Positions 27,619 to 35,498 of a stretch of 46,533 nucleotides of DNA are shown piece after piece (the stretch's first letter is position 1; each line of letters opens with the position of its first letter). This stretch comes from Shewanella indica (GTDB lineage Bacteria; Pseudomonadota; Gammaproteobacteria; Enterobacterales; Shewanellaceae): positions 1 through 46,533 of the forward strand of contig NZ_NIJK01000001.1 of assembly GCF_002836975.1 (NCBI RefSeq). The letters run 5' to 3'. The notes beneath the pieces were generated by a model. The model worked only from the letters and a program-made list of their open reading frames with translations. It searched no databases and was not told the DNA's origin. A program made the translations under genes and the position numbers.

Positions 27619-27756
27619 CGTCAGTTTAACAGCCTTTAATGCCCATAAATTTGGTATGTGAATTGCTGTATTCAGGCTATAGCAAGCTGTAAATCAATAA
27701 TAAAAGCAGCAAGATAAAGAATACGGCCATCGCCATAAACTGTTCAGGAACGCAAA

Positions 27757-29433
27757 GTGAACAATAGTGTGAGCAATAATCCCGCCCAGCAAGCGCTGCG
27801 GCAGGTGCGTCGTGAGGTCAGCCAGCAGACTCAGATTCTGCAAAACCTGATCCCGCCGACCGTAAGTTACACCACAGAAGGGAATGTCCTTGTGATAGGC
27901 CCTGAGGATCTGGCCCGGCTGGCGGCAGATAAACTGTCTGCCATGGCCGGCAGAGTGATCTTGGCCAACGAGCCGATCACCAGCCAAGAAGAGGCCCATC
28001 TCGAAGCCGTAATGGCTGCCGCCGAAGATGTTGAGAGCTACTACAACAAGCTGATTGGCATCAAAGGCTTCCTCGGTCAATTCCAGGTGAGTGTCGAACA
28101 TGACAATGGCGCCGCCGAGCTCAGTGTGGTTGCGCTGCGCAAGCCGCATTTTGACCTGATCCTCGACCTGAGCCGCGAGCCGCAAATTCAGTTGGAAATG
28201 CTGCCACCCGGCTATTTCTATGTGGGTCAGGATCCGCAGAAATTAGCCGAAGCCTTGCAGGAATTGCCCCAGATGATCGGCCAGTTTGACAAGCCTCGCT
28301 ATGTCAAGGTCAACGCCGATCTCTGTGCCCACAATCGCAACGGCAATAATGGTTGTAACCGCTGCCTCAACTTCTGTCCGGCCGATGCTATCAAGAGCGT
28401 GGCCAAGCAGATTGAGATAGACCCCTATCTGTGCCACGGCGCCGGCAGCTGTACCAATGCCTGTCCAACCGGGGCCATTGCCTACGACCAGCCAACCCCT
28501 CAGGCGCTGCATTCATACCTGAATAAGTTGATTTCCCGCTTCCGCGAACAGGCACAAACCGCGCCTGTAGTGCTGTTCCACGACATGGGACAGGGCGGCG
28601 CCTTGATCAATGACGAGTTGCCGGGCGAGGTTCTCCCTGTGGCACTGGAAGAAGTCACTGTGGCCAGCATGGATCACTGGATGGCTTCTCTGGCTTGGGG
28701 AGCGCGCCAGGTGTTGATCCTCAACACCAGCGCTACGGCCCCTACCCTGACCCAGATGCTCAAGGGCGAACTGGGATTGGCCAATGCCATTTTGGATGAG
28801 ATGGGACAGCCTCAAAGGATTCGGGTTATCGACGAAGCCGAGCTTGCCAATCTCTGGCCTATACTGGATGTAAGTCTGGACTGGCCCGTGATAGTACCTG
28901 CTGTGCTCTCTGAGGGTAACAAGCGCACCCAGCTGTACGCTGCTATCGACCATCTCAATGAGCAAGCAGCCAATGTTGATACTCAACTGACCATGGGCAA
29001 TATCCCCTATGGCCTGGTGAATATCAATGCCGACAAGTGCACCTTGTGTATGTCCTGTGTCGCGACCTGCCCTACCCAGGCGCTGACCGACGGTGGCGAC
29101 ACTCCGGCACTGTATTTTGTCGAGCAGGATTGTGTGCAGTGTGGCCTATGTGAGGCTGCCTGCCCGGAGAAGGTGATCAGCCTGACTCCTCAGGTCAATC
29201 TGGATAAGGCTGCACGGCAGCAGCGCCGGATCCTGAAAGAAGAAGCTCCGTTCGAATGTATTCGTTGTGGAGCGCCGTTCGCGACCCAGTCTATGGTGCA
29301 CCGGATGCTGGATATGGTCGGAAGCCACAGCGCTTTCAGCGCCAACATAGAGCGCTTAAAGATGTGTGGTGATTGCCGGGTGAAGGATATGTTTGAAGAC
29401 ATACTCCAGGATCCGGAAAAGCAACTGAGATAA
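27757..29433 (+). CDS. Polyferredoxin (four 4Fe-4S clusters) of the Fdh accessory operon
   Basis: 558 residues from GTG 27757 (AGGAA upstream). Two pairs of ferredoxin-like motifs: the first at about 190-240 (GCNRCLNFCPADAI, then CHGAGSCTNACPTGAI), the second at about 428-475 (CTLCMSCVATCPTQAL, then CVQCGLCEAACPEKVI). Near the C-terminus there are two CxxC pairs, CIRC and CGDC, that could bind zinc or iron. Residues 1-190 have no recognised domain, and 250-420 look alpha/beta. There is no signal peptide, so it is cytoplasmic. It may pass electrons to or from the Fdh system or deliver Fe-S during maturation; both are inference. Confidence 0.9.
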   Translation: MNNSVSNNPAQQALRQVRREVSQQTQILQNLIPPTVSYTTEGNVLVIGPEDLARLAADKLSAMAGRVILANEPITSQEEAHLEAVMAAAEDVESYYNKLIGIKGFLGQFQVSVEHDNGAAELSVVALRKPHFDLILDLSREPQIQLEMLPPGYFYVGQDPQKLAEALQELPQMIGQFDKPRYVKVNADLCAHNRNGNNGCNRCLNFCPADAIKSVAKQIEIDPYLCHGAGSCTNACPTGAIAYDQPTPQALHSYLNKLISRFREQAQTAPVVLFHDMGQGGALINDELPGEVLPVALEEVTVASMDHWMASLAWGARQVLILNTSATAPTLTQMLKGELGLANAILDEMGQPQRIRVIDEAELANLWPILDVSLDWPVIVPAVLSEGNKRTQLYAAIDHLNEQAANVDTQLTMGNIPYGLVNINADKCTLCMSCVATCPTQALTDGGDTPALYFVEQDCVQCGLCEAACPEKVISLTPQVNLDKAARQQRRILKEEAPFECIRCGAPFATQSMVHRMLDMVGSHSAFSANIERLKMCGDCRVKDMFEDILQDPEKQLR

Positions 29434-29443
29434 GAGATCCGCT

Positions 29444-30100
29444 ATGACCGAAACAGTAAGAGAAGTATCAGAAAACGATCAGCTTAGAGCAGATATCTAT
29501 CAGCTGCTGGCGGCGCTGTTAAGGCGCCACCCCAGCCCGGAATTGCTGAGTTTTCTTGGCGACCTCGAAGTCGACGCCAATGACGACAGTGAGATGACCA
29601 AGGCCTGGTTGGCGCTCAAGTTGGCGGCCGTACAATTCGACAGTAACCAGCTGGAAGATGAGTATTTCAACATCTTCCTCGGCGTAGGCTCAGGGGAAAT
29701 CCTGCCCTACGGTAGCTGGTTTATGACAGGTTCGCTGATGGACAAGCCCTTGGCTCTGCTGCGTCAGGACCTGATGCAACTGGGCTTCGAGCGCGAAGAA
29801 AATGTCAAGGAACCGGAAGATCATGTCGCCGCTCTGTGCGAGGTAATGGGCATACTGCTGCTGGAAGCTCCGGCCCACCAGCAACTGGCCTTCTACCGCC
29901 GCCATATCGGCAGCTGGATCATACGTTTCTTCGATACCTTGTCCCGTTGTCCCTCCGCCGCGTTTTACGCCGTGGTGGCACAACTCGGCCGGGCCTTCTT
30001 TGAAACCGAAATCAATGAGTTTGAACAGCTGGTGCTGAGCACGCCTGTGGTGGAAACCCCGGCGGTACAGATCCAGCCCAAGGCCAGTGAGCTGGCCTAA
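29444..30100 (+). CDS. TorD/DmsD family chaperone
   Basis: 218 residues, all helical in appearance, no signal peptide. Blocks such as DIYQLLAALLRRHPSPELL, EYFNIFLGVGSGEILPYGSWF and EPEDHVAALCEVM match the TorD/DmsD redox-enzyme maturation proteins, whose E-P-x-D-H motif binds partners. Such chaperones hold the twin-arginine leader and the apo catalytic subunit until the molybdenum cofactor is inserted. The obvious clients are the FdhA proteins that follow. Starts 10 bases after the polyferredoxin stop. Confidence 0.93.
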   Translation: MTETVREVSENDQLRADIYQLLAALLRRHPSPELLSFLGDLEVDANDDSEMTKAWLALKLAAVQFDSNQLEDEYFNIFLGVGSGEILPYGSWFMTGSLMDKPLALLRQDLMQLGFEREENVKEPEDHVAALCEVMGILLLEAPAHQQLAFYRRHIGSWIIRFFDTLSRCPSAAFYAVVAQLGRAFFETEINEFEQLVLSTPVVETPAVQIQPKASELA

Positions 30101-30106
30101 GAATTT

Positions 30107-30150
30107 GCCCGTGGCAACACGGGCTAAAGCATGCGGGGGAGTTTCCCCCG
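30107..30150. other. Two adjacent hairpins between torD-like gene and fdhX
   Basis: GCCCGTG and CACGGGC form a 7-bp stem with a GCAA tetraloop (30107-30124), followed by CGGGGGA and TCCCCCG with a GTT loop (30134-30150). Neither has a T-run. They are more likely mRNA processing or stabilising structures that separate accessory gene levels from enzyme gene levels than full terminators. Confidence 0.7.
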
Positions 30151-30175
30151 TCTACCTTCAACACGAGGAGACACT

Positions 30176-30373
30176 ATGAAGAAGCAAGCTTCCGACATGG
30201 GTCGTCGTCAACTGCTCAAGGCATTGGCGATCGGCAGTGCGGCAGGCGCGGTTGCGACTGTCAGTGGTCAAGCCTTGGCGGCTAAGCCTGAAGCACCAGA
30301 AGTGCCAAAGGGTGAGGGCTACCGTGAGACTGACCATGTGCGCAATTATTACGCCTCACTGCGTAACAAATAA
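30176..30373 (+). CDS. fdhX: Formate dehydrogenase region TAT-target protein FdhX, first copy
   Basis: 65 residues from ATG 30176, preceded by GAGGAG; an in-frame ATG at 30131 is inside a hairpin and rejected. The sequence has a twin-arginine leader (GRRQLLKALAIGSAAGAVATV) and a short C-terminal part ending RETDHVRNYYASLRNK. It matches the small TAT-target family found next to formate dehydrogenases; its function is not known, with a structural or TAT-targeting role likely. It starts the fdhX-A-B-C set. Confidence 0.88.
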   Translation: MKKQASDMGRRQLLKALAIGSAAGAVATVSGQALAAKPEAPEVPKGEGYRETDHVRNYYASLRNK

Positions 30374-30391
30374 CGATAAGGAGAGTATGTG

Positions 30392-33241
30392 ATGCGATTA
30401 ACCCGCAAAACAGACCAGGCCGCGGTGGCTGCAAAGCCCGCTCTGGGTCTGAATCGTCGTCAGTTCCTTAAGTCTGCCGGTTTGGCTACCGGTGGGATTG
30501 CCGCAGCATCTATGCTGGGCGCAGGAATGATGCGTAAAGCCGAAGCCAAAGATGTTCCTCATGATGCCCCTACCGAAGTGAAGCGTACTATCTGCTCTCA
30601 CTGCTCAGTGGGTTGCGGCATTTACGCCGAAGTTCAAAACGGTGTTTGGACCGGGCAGGAGCCTGCCGTGGACCATCCATTCAACCGCGGTGGTCACTGT
30701 GCCAAGGGCGCGTCACTGCGTGAGCACGGCCATGGTGAGAAACGTCTCAAGTATCCAATGAAACTTGAAGGCGGTAAGTGGAAGCGTCTCAGCTGGGAGC
30801 AGGCTATCAACGAAGTCGGCGACAAGATGCTGAAGATCCGCGAAGAATCCGGCCCTGACTCTGTATACTTCATGGGTAGTGCCAAGTTCTCCAACGAACA
30901 GTCTTACCTGTACCGCAAACTCGCAGCCATGTGGGGCACCAACAACGTCGACCACTCGGCGCGTATTTGTCACTCTACCACTGTAGCCGGTGTGGCCAAC
31001 ACCTGGGGCTATGGTGCGCAAACCAACTCCTTCAACGATATGCACAATGCCAAGTGCATGCTGTTTATCGGCTCCAACCCCAGTGAAGCTCACCCTGTGG
31101 CGATGCAACACATTCTGGTAGGTAAAGAGCGCGGTGCCAAAGTCATAGTGGTTGATCCACGTTTCACCCGTACTGCAGCCAAGTCTGACGAGTACGTGCA
31201 TATCCGTCCCGGTACCGACATTCCTTTCATCTACGGTCTGCTGTGGCATATCTTCGAAAACGGCTGGGAAGATCAGAGCTTTATCGATCAGCGTGTTTAC
31301 GGCATGGAACGTATCCGCGAAGAGGTGAAGAAGTACAACCCTGCCGAGGTTGAGCATGTTGCCGGTGTCGGTGAAGCTCAGATGCGTCGCGTCGCCAAGA
31401 TGATGGCCGAACACAAGCCCGGCACTATTGTTTGGTGTATGGGTGGTACTCAGCACCACGTGGGGAACGCCAATACCCGTGCTTACTGTATCCTGCAGTT
31501 GGCCCTGGGTAATATGGGTGTTTCCGGTGGCGGTACCAACATCTTCCGTGGTCACGACAACGTACAGGGTGCTACTGACTTTGGTCTGCTGTTCGATAAC
31601 CTGCCTGGTTACTATGGTCTGACTACCGGCGCCTGGGCGCACTGGTGCAATGTGTGGGATCTGGATCCTGCCTGGGTCAACAGCCGTTTCGACCAAGGTG
31701 AGTATCTGGGCCAGAAGCCACAGACTTCAGCCGGTATTCCTTGTTCCCGCTGGCACGACGGTGTGCTGGAAGACAAGAACAAGATTGCCCAGAAAGACAA
31801 TATCCGTCTGGCCTTCTTCTGGGGTCAGTCTGTCAACACCGAAACCCGTGGCCGCGAGGTGCGTGAAGCACTGAACAAGATGGACACTGTGGTCGTCGTT
31901 GACCCATTCCCAACCATGGCCGGTGTTATGCACCAGCGTAAAGATGGCGTTTACCTGCTGCCTGCCGCGACTCAGTTTGAAACCTATGGTTCTGTGTCAG
32001 CTTCCAACCGTTCACTGCAGTGGCGTTCTCAGGTCATCGACCCTCTGTTCGAATCGCTGCCTGACCATGTGATCATGTACAAGCTGGCCAAGAAGTGGGG
32101 CGTTGAGAAAGAGTTCTGTAAGCACATCAAGGTCAACGGTGAAGAGCCGCTGGTTGAAGATGTCACCCGCGAGTTCAACCGCGGTATGTGGACCATAGGT
32201 TACACAGGTCAGAGCCCTGAGCGTCTGAAGATGCACCAGGAAAACTGGGGTACCTTCGACTTCGATACCCTCGAAGCACCCGGCGGCCCAGCCAAGGGTG
32301 AAACTTATGGTCTGCCATGGCCATGTTGGGGCACTCCTGAGATGAAGCATCCAGGTACTCAAATCCTCTATCGTACTGACCGTGAAGTCCGCAACGGCGG
32401 TGGTAACTTCCGTGCCCGTTACGGTGTTGAGCACAATGGCAACAACATACTTGCCGAAGGTTCCTTCTCCAAAGGCAGTGAGATTCAGGACGGTTACCCT
32501 GAGTTCACCGACAAGATGCTCAAGCAGCTGGGTTGGTGGGATGACTTGACCGAAGAAGAGAAGAAACACGCCGAAGGCAAAAACTGGAAAACCGATATTT
32601 CCGGTGGCATTCAGCGTGTGGCCATAGCTCACGGCTGTATCCCTTATGGTAACGCCAAGGCCCGTTGTATCGTATGGAACTTCCCGGACGACATTCCGTT
32701 GCACCGTGAACCTCTGTACACGCCTCGTCGAGACCTGGTCGCCAAGTACCCCACCTACGAAGACCGTATGGTGGCGCGTCTGCCGACTCTGTACAAGTCA
32801 ATTCAGGACAAGGATTTCTCCAAAGACTTCCCGCTGGCACTGACCTCTGGTCGTCTGGTGGAATATGAAGGCGGTGGTGAAGAAACCCGTTCCAACCCTT
32901 GGTTGGCCGAGTTGCAGCAAGAGATGTTTATCGAAATCAGCCCAGGAGATGCTGCCGACCGCGGTCTACGCGATGGCGACGATGTTTGGGTACACAGCCC
33001 TGAAGGCGCCAAGATCAAGGTTAAGGCCATGGTAACACCAAGGGTGATCAACGGTGAATGTTTCATGCCGTACCACTTCGCCGGTATCTTCGAAGGCGAG
33101 AGCCTGGTGAAGAACTATCCGGAAGGTACAGTACCTTACGTTCAAGGTGAATCGGCTAACACGGTTCTGACTTACGGCTATGATGTGGTGACACAGATGC
33201 AGGAAACCAAATCCAGCCTGTGTCAGATCACCAAAGCCTAA
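30392..33241 (+). CDS. fdhA: Formate dehydrogenase catalytic subunit FdhA, first copy
   Basis: 949 residues from ATG 30392 (AAGGAGAG upstream; a GTG at 30389 is closer to the site). Oxidises formate to CO2 in the periplasm with a Mo- or W-bis-MGD cofactor. Twin-arginine leader at 21-26 (NRRQFLK). A 4Fe-4S site is formed by Cys68, 71, 75 and 103. The metal ligand is Cys193 in HSARICHSTTVAG, coded by TGT, so this is a cysteine enzyme, not a selenocysteine one, and no UGA readthrough is needed. His194 follows, the usual catalytic histidine. Protein lengths and gene order match the second copy (FdhA2) except for a single-residue indel. Confidence 0.96.
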   Translation: MRLTRKTDQAAVAAKPALGLNRRQFLKSAGLATGGIAAASMLGAGMMRKAEAKDVPHDAPTEVKRTICSHCSVGCGIYAEVQNGVWTGQEPAVDHPFNRGGHCAKGASLREHGHGEKRLKYPMKLEGGKWKRLSWEQAINEVGDKMLKIREESGPDSVYFMGSAKFSNEQSYLYRKLAAMWGTNNVDHSARICHSTTVAGVANTWGYGAQTNSFNDMHNAKCMLFIGSNPSEAHPVAMQHILVGKERGAKVIVVDPRFTRTAAKSDEYVHIRPGTDIPFIYGLLWHIFENGWEDQSFIDQRVYGMERIREEVKKYNPAEVEHVAGVGEAQMRRVAKMMAEHKPGTIVWCMGGTQHHVGNANTRAYCILQLALGNMGVSGGGTNIFRGHDNVQGATDFGLLFDNLPGYYGLTTGAWAHWCNVWDLDPAWVNSRFDQGEYLGQKPQTSAGIPCSRWHDGVLEDKNKIAQKDNIRLAFFWGQSVNTETRGREVREALNKMDTVVVVDPFPTMAGVMHQRKDGVYLLPAATQFETYGSVSASNRSLQWRSQVIDPLFESLPDHVIMYKLAKKWGVEKEFCKHIKVNGEEPLVEDVTREFNRGMWTIGYTGQSPERLKMHQENWGTFDFDTLEAPGGPAKGETYGLPWPCWGTPEMKHPGTQILYRTDREVRNGGGNFRARYGVEHNGNNILAEGSFSKGSEIQDGYPEFTDKMLKQLGWWDDLTEEEKKHAEGKNWKTDISGGIQRVAIAHGCIPYGNAKARCIVWNFPDDIPLHREPLYTPRRDLVAKYPTYEDRMVARLPTLYKSIQDKDFSKDFPLALTSGRLVEYEGGGEETRSNPWLAELQQEMFIEISPGDAADRGLRDGDDVWVHSPEGAKIKVKAMVTPRVINGECFMPYHFAGIFEGESLVKNYPEGTVPYVQGESANTVLTYGYDVVTQMQETKSSLCQITKA

Positions 33242-33268
33242 CCGTACTTGATGAGGAGATAAGCCATT

Positions 33269-33865
33269 ATGGCAGTCATGAAATTCTTATGTGACACCAA
33301 GCGCTGCATCGAGTGTAACGGTTGCGTCACAGCCTGTAAAAACGAAAACGACTCCGCGCTCGAGTGGGGTATCCAGCGTCGCCGCGTGGTGACCATCAAT
33401 GATGGTCAGCCCGGTGAAGCGTCCATTTCAGTTGCCTGTATGCATTGTACCGACGCGCCTTGTATGGCCGTTTGTCCTGCAGACTGCTTCTACCGCACTG
33501 ACGATGGCATAGTGCTGCACAACAAAGATACCTGTATCGGTTGTGGCTACTGCTTCTATGCCTGTCCTTTCGGGGCGCCTCAGTTCCCGAAAAAGACCGC
33601 CTTCGGCAGTCGCGGCAAGATGGATAAATGTACATTCTGTGCCGGTGGCCCAGAGGAAAACTTCTCTGAAGCCGAGCGCAAGAAGTACGGTGCCAACCGT
33701 ATCGCCGAAGGTAAGCTGCCTATGTGTGCCGAGCTTTGCTCCACCAAGGCGCTGCTGGCCGGTGACGCGGAAGTGGTATCCAATATCTATCGTGAGCGGA
33801 TGGCCGCCCGGGGTAACCCTGATGTCATTTGGGGCTACAATCCCAAGACCGGTGAGATCAACTGA
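33269..33865 (+). CDS. fdhB: Formate dehydrogenase Fe-S subunit FdhB, first copy
   Basis: 198 residues. Four cysteine motifs bind 4Fe-4S clusters: CIECNGCVTACKN (about 13-25), CMHCTDAPCMAVCP, CIGCGYCFYACP, and CTFCAGG paired with the later MCAELC. They carry electrons from FdhA to FdhC on the periplasmic side; no leader is present, so it probably travels with FdhA through TAT. Start ATG 33269 has GAGGAG upstream. The C-terminal ending differs from FdhB2 by a longer tail. Confidence 0.96.
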   Translation: MAVMKFLCDTKRCIECNGCVTACKNENDSALEWGIQRRRVVTINDGQPGEASISVACMHCTDAPCMAVCPADCFYRTDDGIVLHNKDTCIGCGYCFYACPFGAPQFPKKTAFGSRGKMDKCTFCAGGPEENFSEAERKKYGANRIAEGKLPMCAELCSTKALLAGDAEVVSNIYRERMAARGNPDVIWGYNPKTGEIN

Positions 33866-33874
33866 GACAGAGCG

Positions 33875-33896
33875 AGGGTGGGCTAAGGCCCACCCT
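33875..33896. other. Intercistronic hairpin between fdhB and fdhC, first operon
   Basis: AGGGTGGGC and GCCCACCCT form a perfect 9-bp stem with a TAAG loop, directly before the ribosome binding site of fdhC. There is no T-run, so full termination is unlikely. The second operon has a different hairpin at the equivalent place. Confidence 0.85.
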
Positions 33897-33910
33897 GACG
33901 AGGAGTGACT

Positions 33911-34909
33911 ATGTTAATCAAATCACTGCGCAGTCTGTTCGCTCTGCTGGTATTGGTTGCCGGGCTGGGGTTTGCTTCCACAGCCATGGCCGCCGATGAA
34001 CAGTCGAGCCAGCAACAGGCGCAAACCAGTGAGGCCGATCTTTGGCGCGCGGTAAAATCCGGTGAATCCGGCTATACCACAGCCAAAGGTGTTGAAACCG
34101 GCGTGCTGATCAACGTGGCCGGCAATCAGGGCAAGGAGTTGCGCAATCAGTACCTGACACCCGTTATGGCGATAGCCGTAGTCGGCGTGTTTGGGGCGTT
34201 CGTGCTCTTTTACCTGGTGAATGGCCCATCTAAGCTGCATCACGGCTTTTCCGGTAAGTTGGTGTTCCGCTGGAGTAAGGCTGACCTGATCATCCACTGG
34301 GTAGTGGCGATCAGTTGTCTTATCCTGATCTTCACCGGGCTCAACATCATGTTGGGCAAGCATGTACTGCAACCCTATGTCAGTGGCGATATTTGGGCGG
34401 CACTGATCTATGGCTCCAAGACGATCCACGATTGGGTCGGGCCACTGTTTATCGTCTCTTGGGCGGTATTGGTGGTGAAATGGATGCCGGATCAGCTGTT
34501 CAAGAGCTATGACCTCAAGTGGTTCATGCTGGTGGGAGGCTACATCAACTTCGGCCCCTTCAAGGGTAAGCACCCGGATTCGGGTTTTGCCAACGCCGGT
34601 GAGAAGATGTGGTTCTGGACCCTGGCCATTTTCGGCCTGTTTATCAGCATTTCCGGCATCATGATGGTGTTGCCTAACCTGGATTTGCCCCGCGAAGCCT
34701 CGATGGCGGCGCTGTTGGTGCATGGTATCAGTGCAATTCTGATCATCGCCTTCACCATAGTGCATATCTGGATGGCGACCGTACTATCTGAAGGTGGTAT
34801 GGAGTGCATGAAGTCAGGTTATTGTGATGAAAACTGGGCGATGCAGCACCACAATGTCTGGTACGACGAAATCAAGGCCAACGGTACGCTCAAATATCGC
34901 GAAAATTGA
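33911..34909 (+). CDS. fdhC: Formate dehydrogenase cytochrome b subunit FdhC, first copy
   Basis: 332 residues from ATG 33911 (AGGAG five bases upstream). N-terminal signal peptide (LLVLVAGLGFASTAMAA), then four membrane helices of the cytochrome b556(FDO)/FdnI type beginning at about residue 80. Histidines in KLHHGFSGK, DLIIHWVVAIS, KTIHDWVGP, VHGISAIL and IVHIWMATV are candidate haem b ligands. It takes electrons from FdhB to the quinone pool. A strong terminator follows at 34936-34959. Confidence 0.95.
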   Translation: MLIKSLRSLFALLVLVAGLGFASTAMAADEQSSQQQAQTSEADLWRAVKSGESGYTTAKGVETGVLINVAGNQGKELRNQYLTPVMAIAVVGVFGAFVLFYLVNGPSKLHHGFSGKLVFRWSKADLIIHWVVAISCLILIFTGLNIMLGKHVLQPYVSGDIWAALIYGSKTIHDWVGPLFIVSWAVLVVKWMPDQLFKSYDLKWFMLVGGYINFGPFKGKHPDSGFANAGEKMWFWTLAIFGLFISISGIMMVLPNLDLPREASMAALLVHGISAILIIAFTIVHIWMATVLSEGGMECMKSGYCDENWAMQHHNVWYDEIKANGTLKYREN

Positions 34910-34935
34910 GTCCCCTGAGCTGATTTAAGACTGCA

Positions 34936-34959
34936 AACACCCCGGCCTGCCGGGGTGTT
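34936..34959 (+). terminator. Terminator after the first fdh operon
   Basis: AACACCCCGGC and GCCGGGGTGTT form an 11-bp stem with a 2-nt loop, followed by a run of Ts. It separates the two fdh sets, so the second set needs its own promoter. Confidence 0.95.
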
Positions 34960-35040
34960 TTTTTATGATCCGTTTTTTAACATCATTTACTTCAGAATCC
35001 ACACTCTCCTGATACTTTCGCTATTTTCCTTTTATTGAAA

Positions 35041-35065
35041 GTTTGAAGCAGTTAACGCTTTAAAC
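35041..35065. promoter_or_regulatory. Candidate operator upstream of second fdh operon
   Basis: GTTTGAAGC and GCTTTAAAC are inverted around AGTTAAC with one mismatch. It is 146 bases upstream of the predicted promoter -35 and could bind a dimeric regulator; no known consensus is matched. Confidence 0.35.
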
Positions 35066-35187
35066 AGCCGCTCCCATGGGGCTTACATTCAAACTGTCCC
35101 AGATCAAAACCCATACTCTTGCAAAGCCTTATATTGCCCATGCTTAAAGAAGGACTCCATTCATATATAACGGATTTTTTACCTTTT

Positions 35188-35216
35188 TTGTACATAAGCG
35201 CAGCTTGAGTTGTTAA
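35188..35216 (+). promoter_or_regulatory. Candidate sigma-70 promoter of second fdh operon
   Basis: TTGTAC at 35188-35193, a 17-base spacer, then TGTTAA at 35211-35216. It is the best-spaced pair in the gap and lies 66 bases before the fdhX2 start codon. The -10 is weak, so the call is tentative. Confidence 0.4.
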
Positions 35217-35282
35217 TAGGCTGGAGTGCACAAAAAAGTGTCGAGTCACCCGCAGCGCGGGGGAAAATTATCAGGAGCGAAA

Positions 35283-35480
35283 ATGAAAGACCAGAAGCCA
35301 GATCTGAACCGCAGATCCCTGCTGAAGGCTATCACCATAGGCAGTGCCGCGGGTGCCGCGATTGCTGCAACAGGGGTGAATGCCGCTCAGGCCAGTGAGC
35401 CTGTTGAAGCGAAGTCCGCGACAAAGGGCTATCACGAAACAGCGCATATCCGCAGCTATTACAACAGCCTGCGTAGCTAA
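35283..35480 (+). CDS. fdhX: Formate dehydrogenase region TAT-target protein FdhX, second copy
   Basis: 65 residues, same length as the first copy. ATG 35283 has AGGAG upstream. The leader contains LNRRSLLKAITIGSAAG, a twin-arginine motif, and the C-terminus ends HETAHIRSYYNSLRS, similar to the first copy. It heads the second fdhX-A-B-C set, 18 bases before fdhA2. Function not known. Confidence 0.88.
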   Translation: MKDQKPDLNRRSLLKAITIGSAAGAAIAATGVNAAQASEPVEAKSATKGYHETAHIRSYYNSLRS

Positions 35481-35498
35481 TCCAGGAGATCTCAAGCG

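Larger units (their letters stand above)
34960..35282. other. Intergenic region before the second fdh operon
   Basis: About 320 bases without a supported gene. Contents: a 25-bp imperfect inverted repeat at 35041-35065 (GTTTGAAGC, 7 nt, GCTTTAAAC), a plausible sigma-70 promoter at 35188-35216, and a short hairpin CCCGC-AGC-GCGGG at 35249-35261 just ahead of the fdhX2 ribosome binding site. No sigma-54 element is visible. A 65-codon minus-strand frame has no support. Confidence 0.55.

Noticed and set aside
30968..30970. Possible selenocysteine at the FdhA active site
   Set aside because: The codon is TGT in both fdhA genes, so it is cysteine; no in-frame TGA is read through.
30713..31696. 327-codon minus-strand frame opposite fdhA1, and its twin at 35955-36890
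   Set aside because: Both run antisense to the same conserved stretch of fdhA with no start signals; they recur because the genes are paralogues.
35052..35249. 65-codon minus-strand frame before the second fdh operon
   Set aside because: No ribosome binding site or family pattern, and it runs through the predicted promoter.
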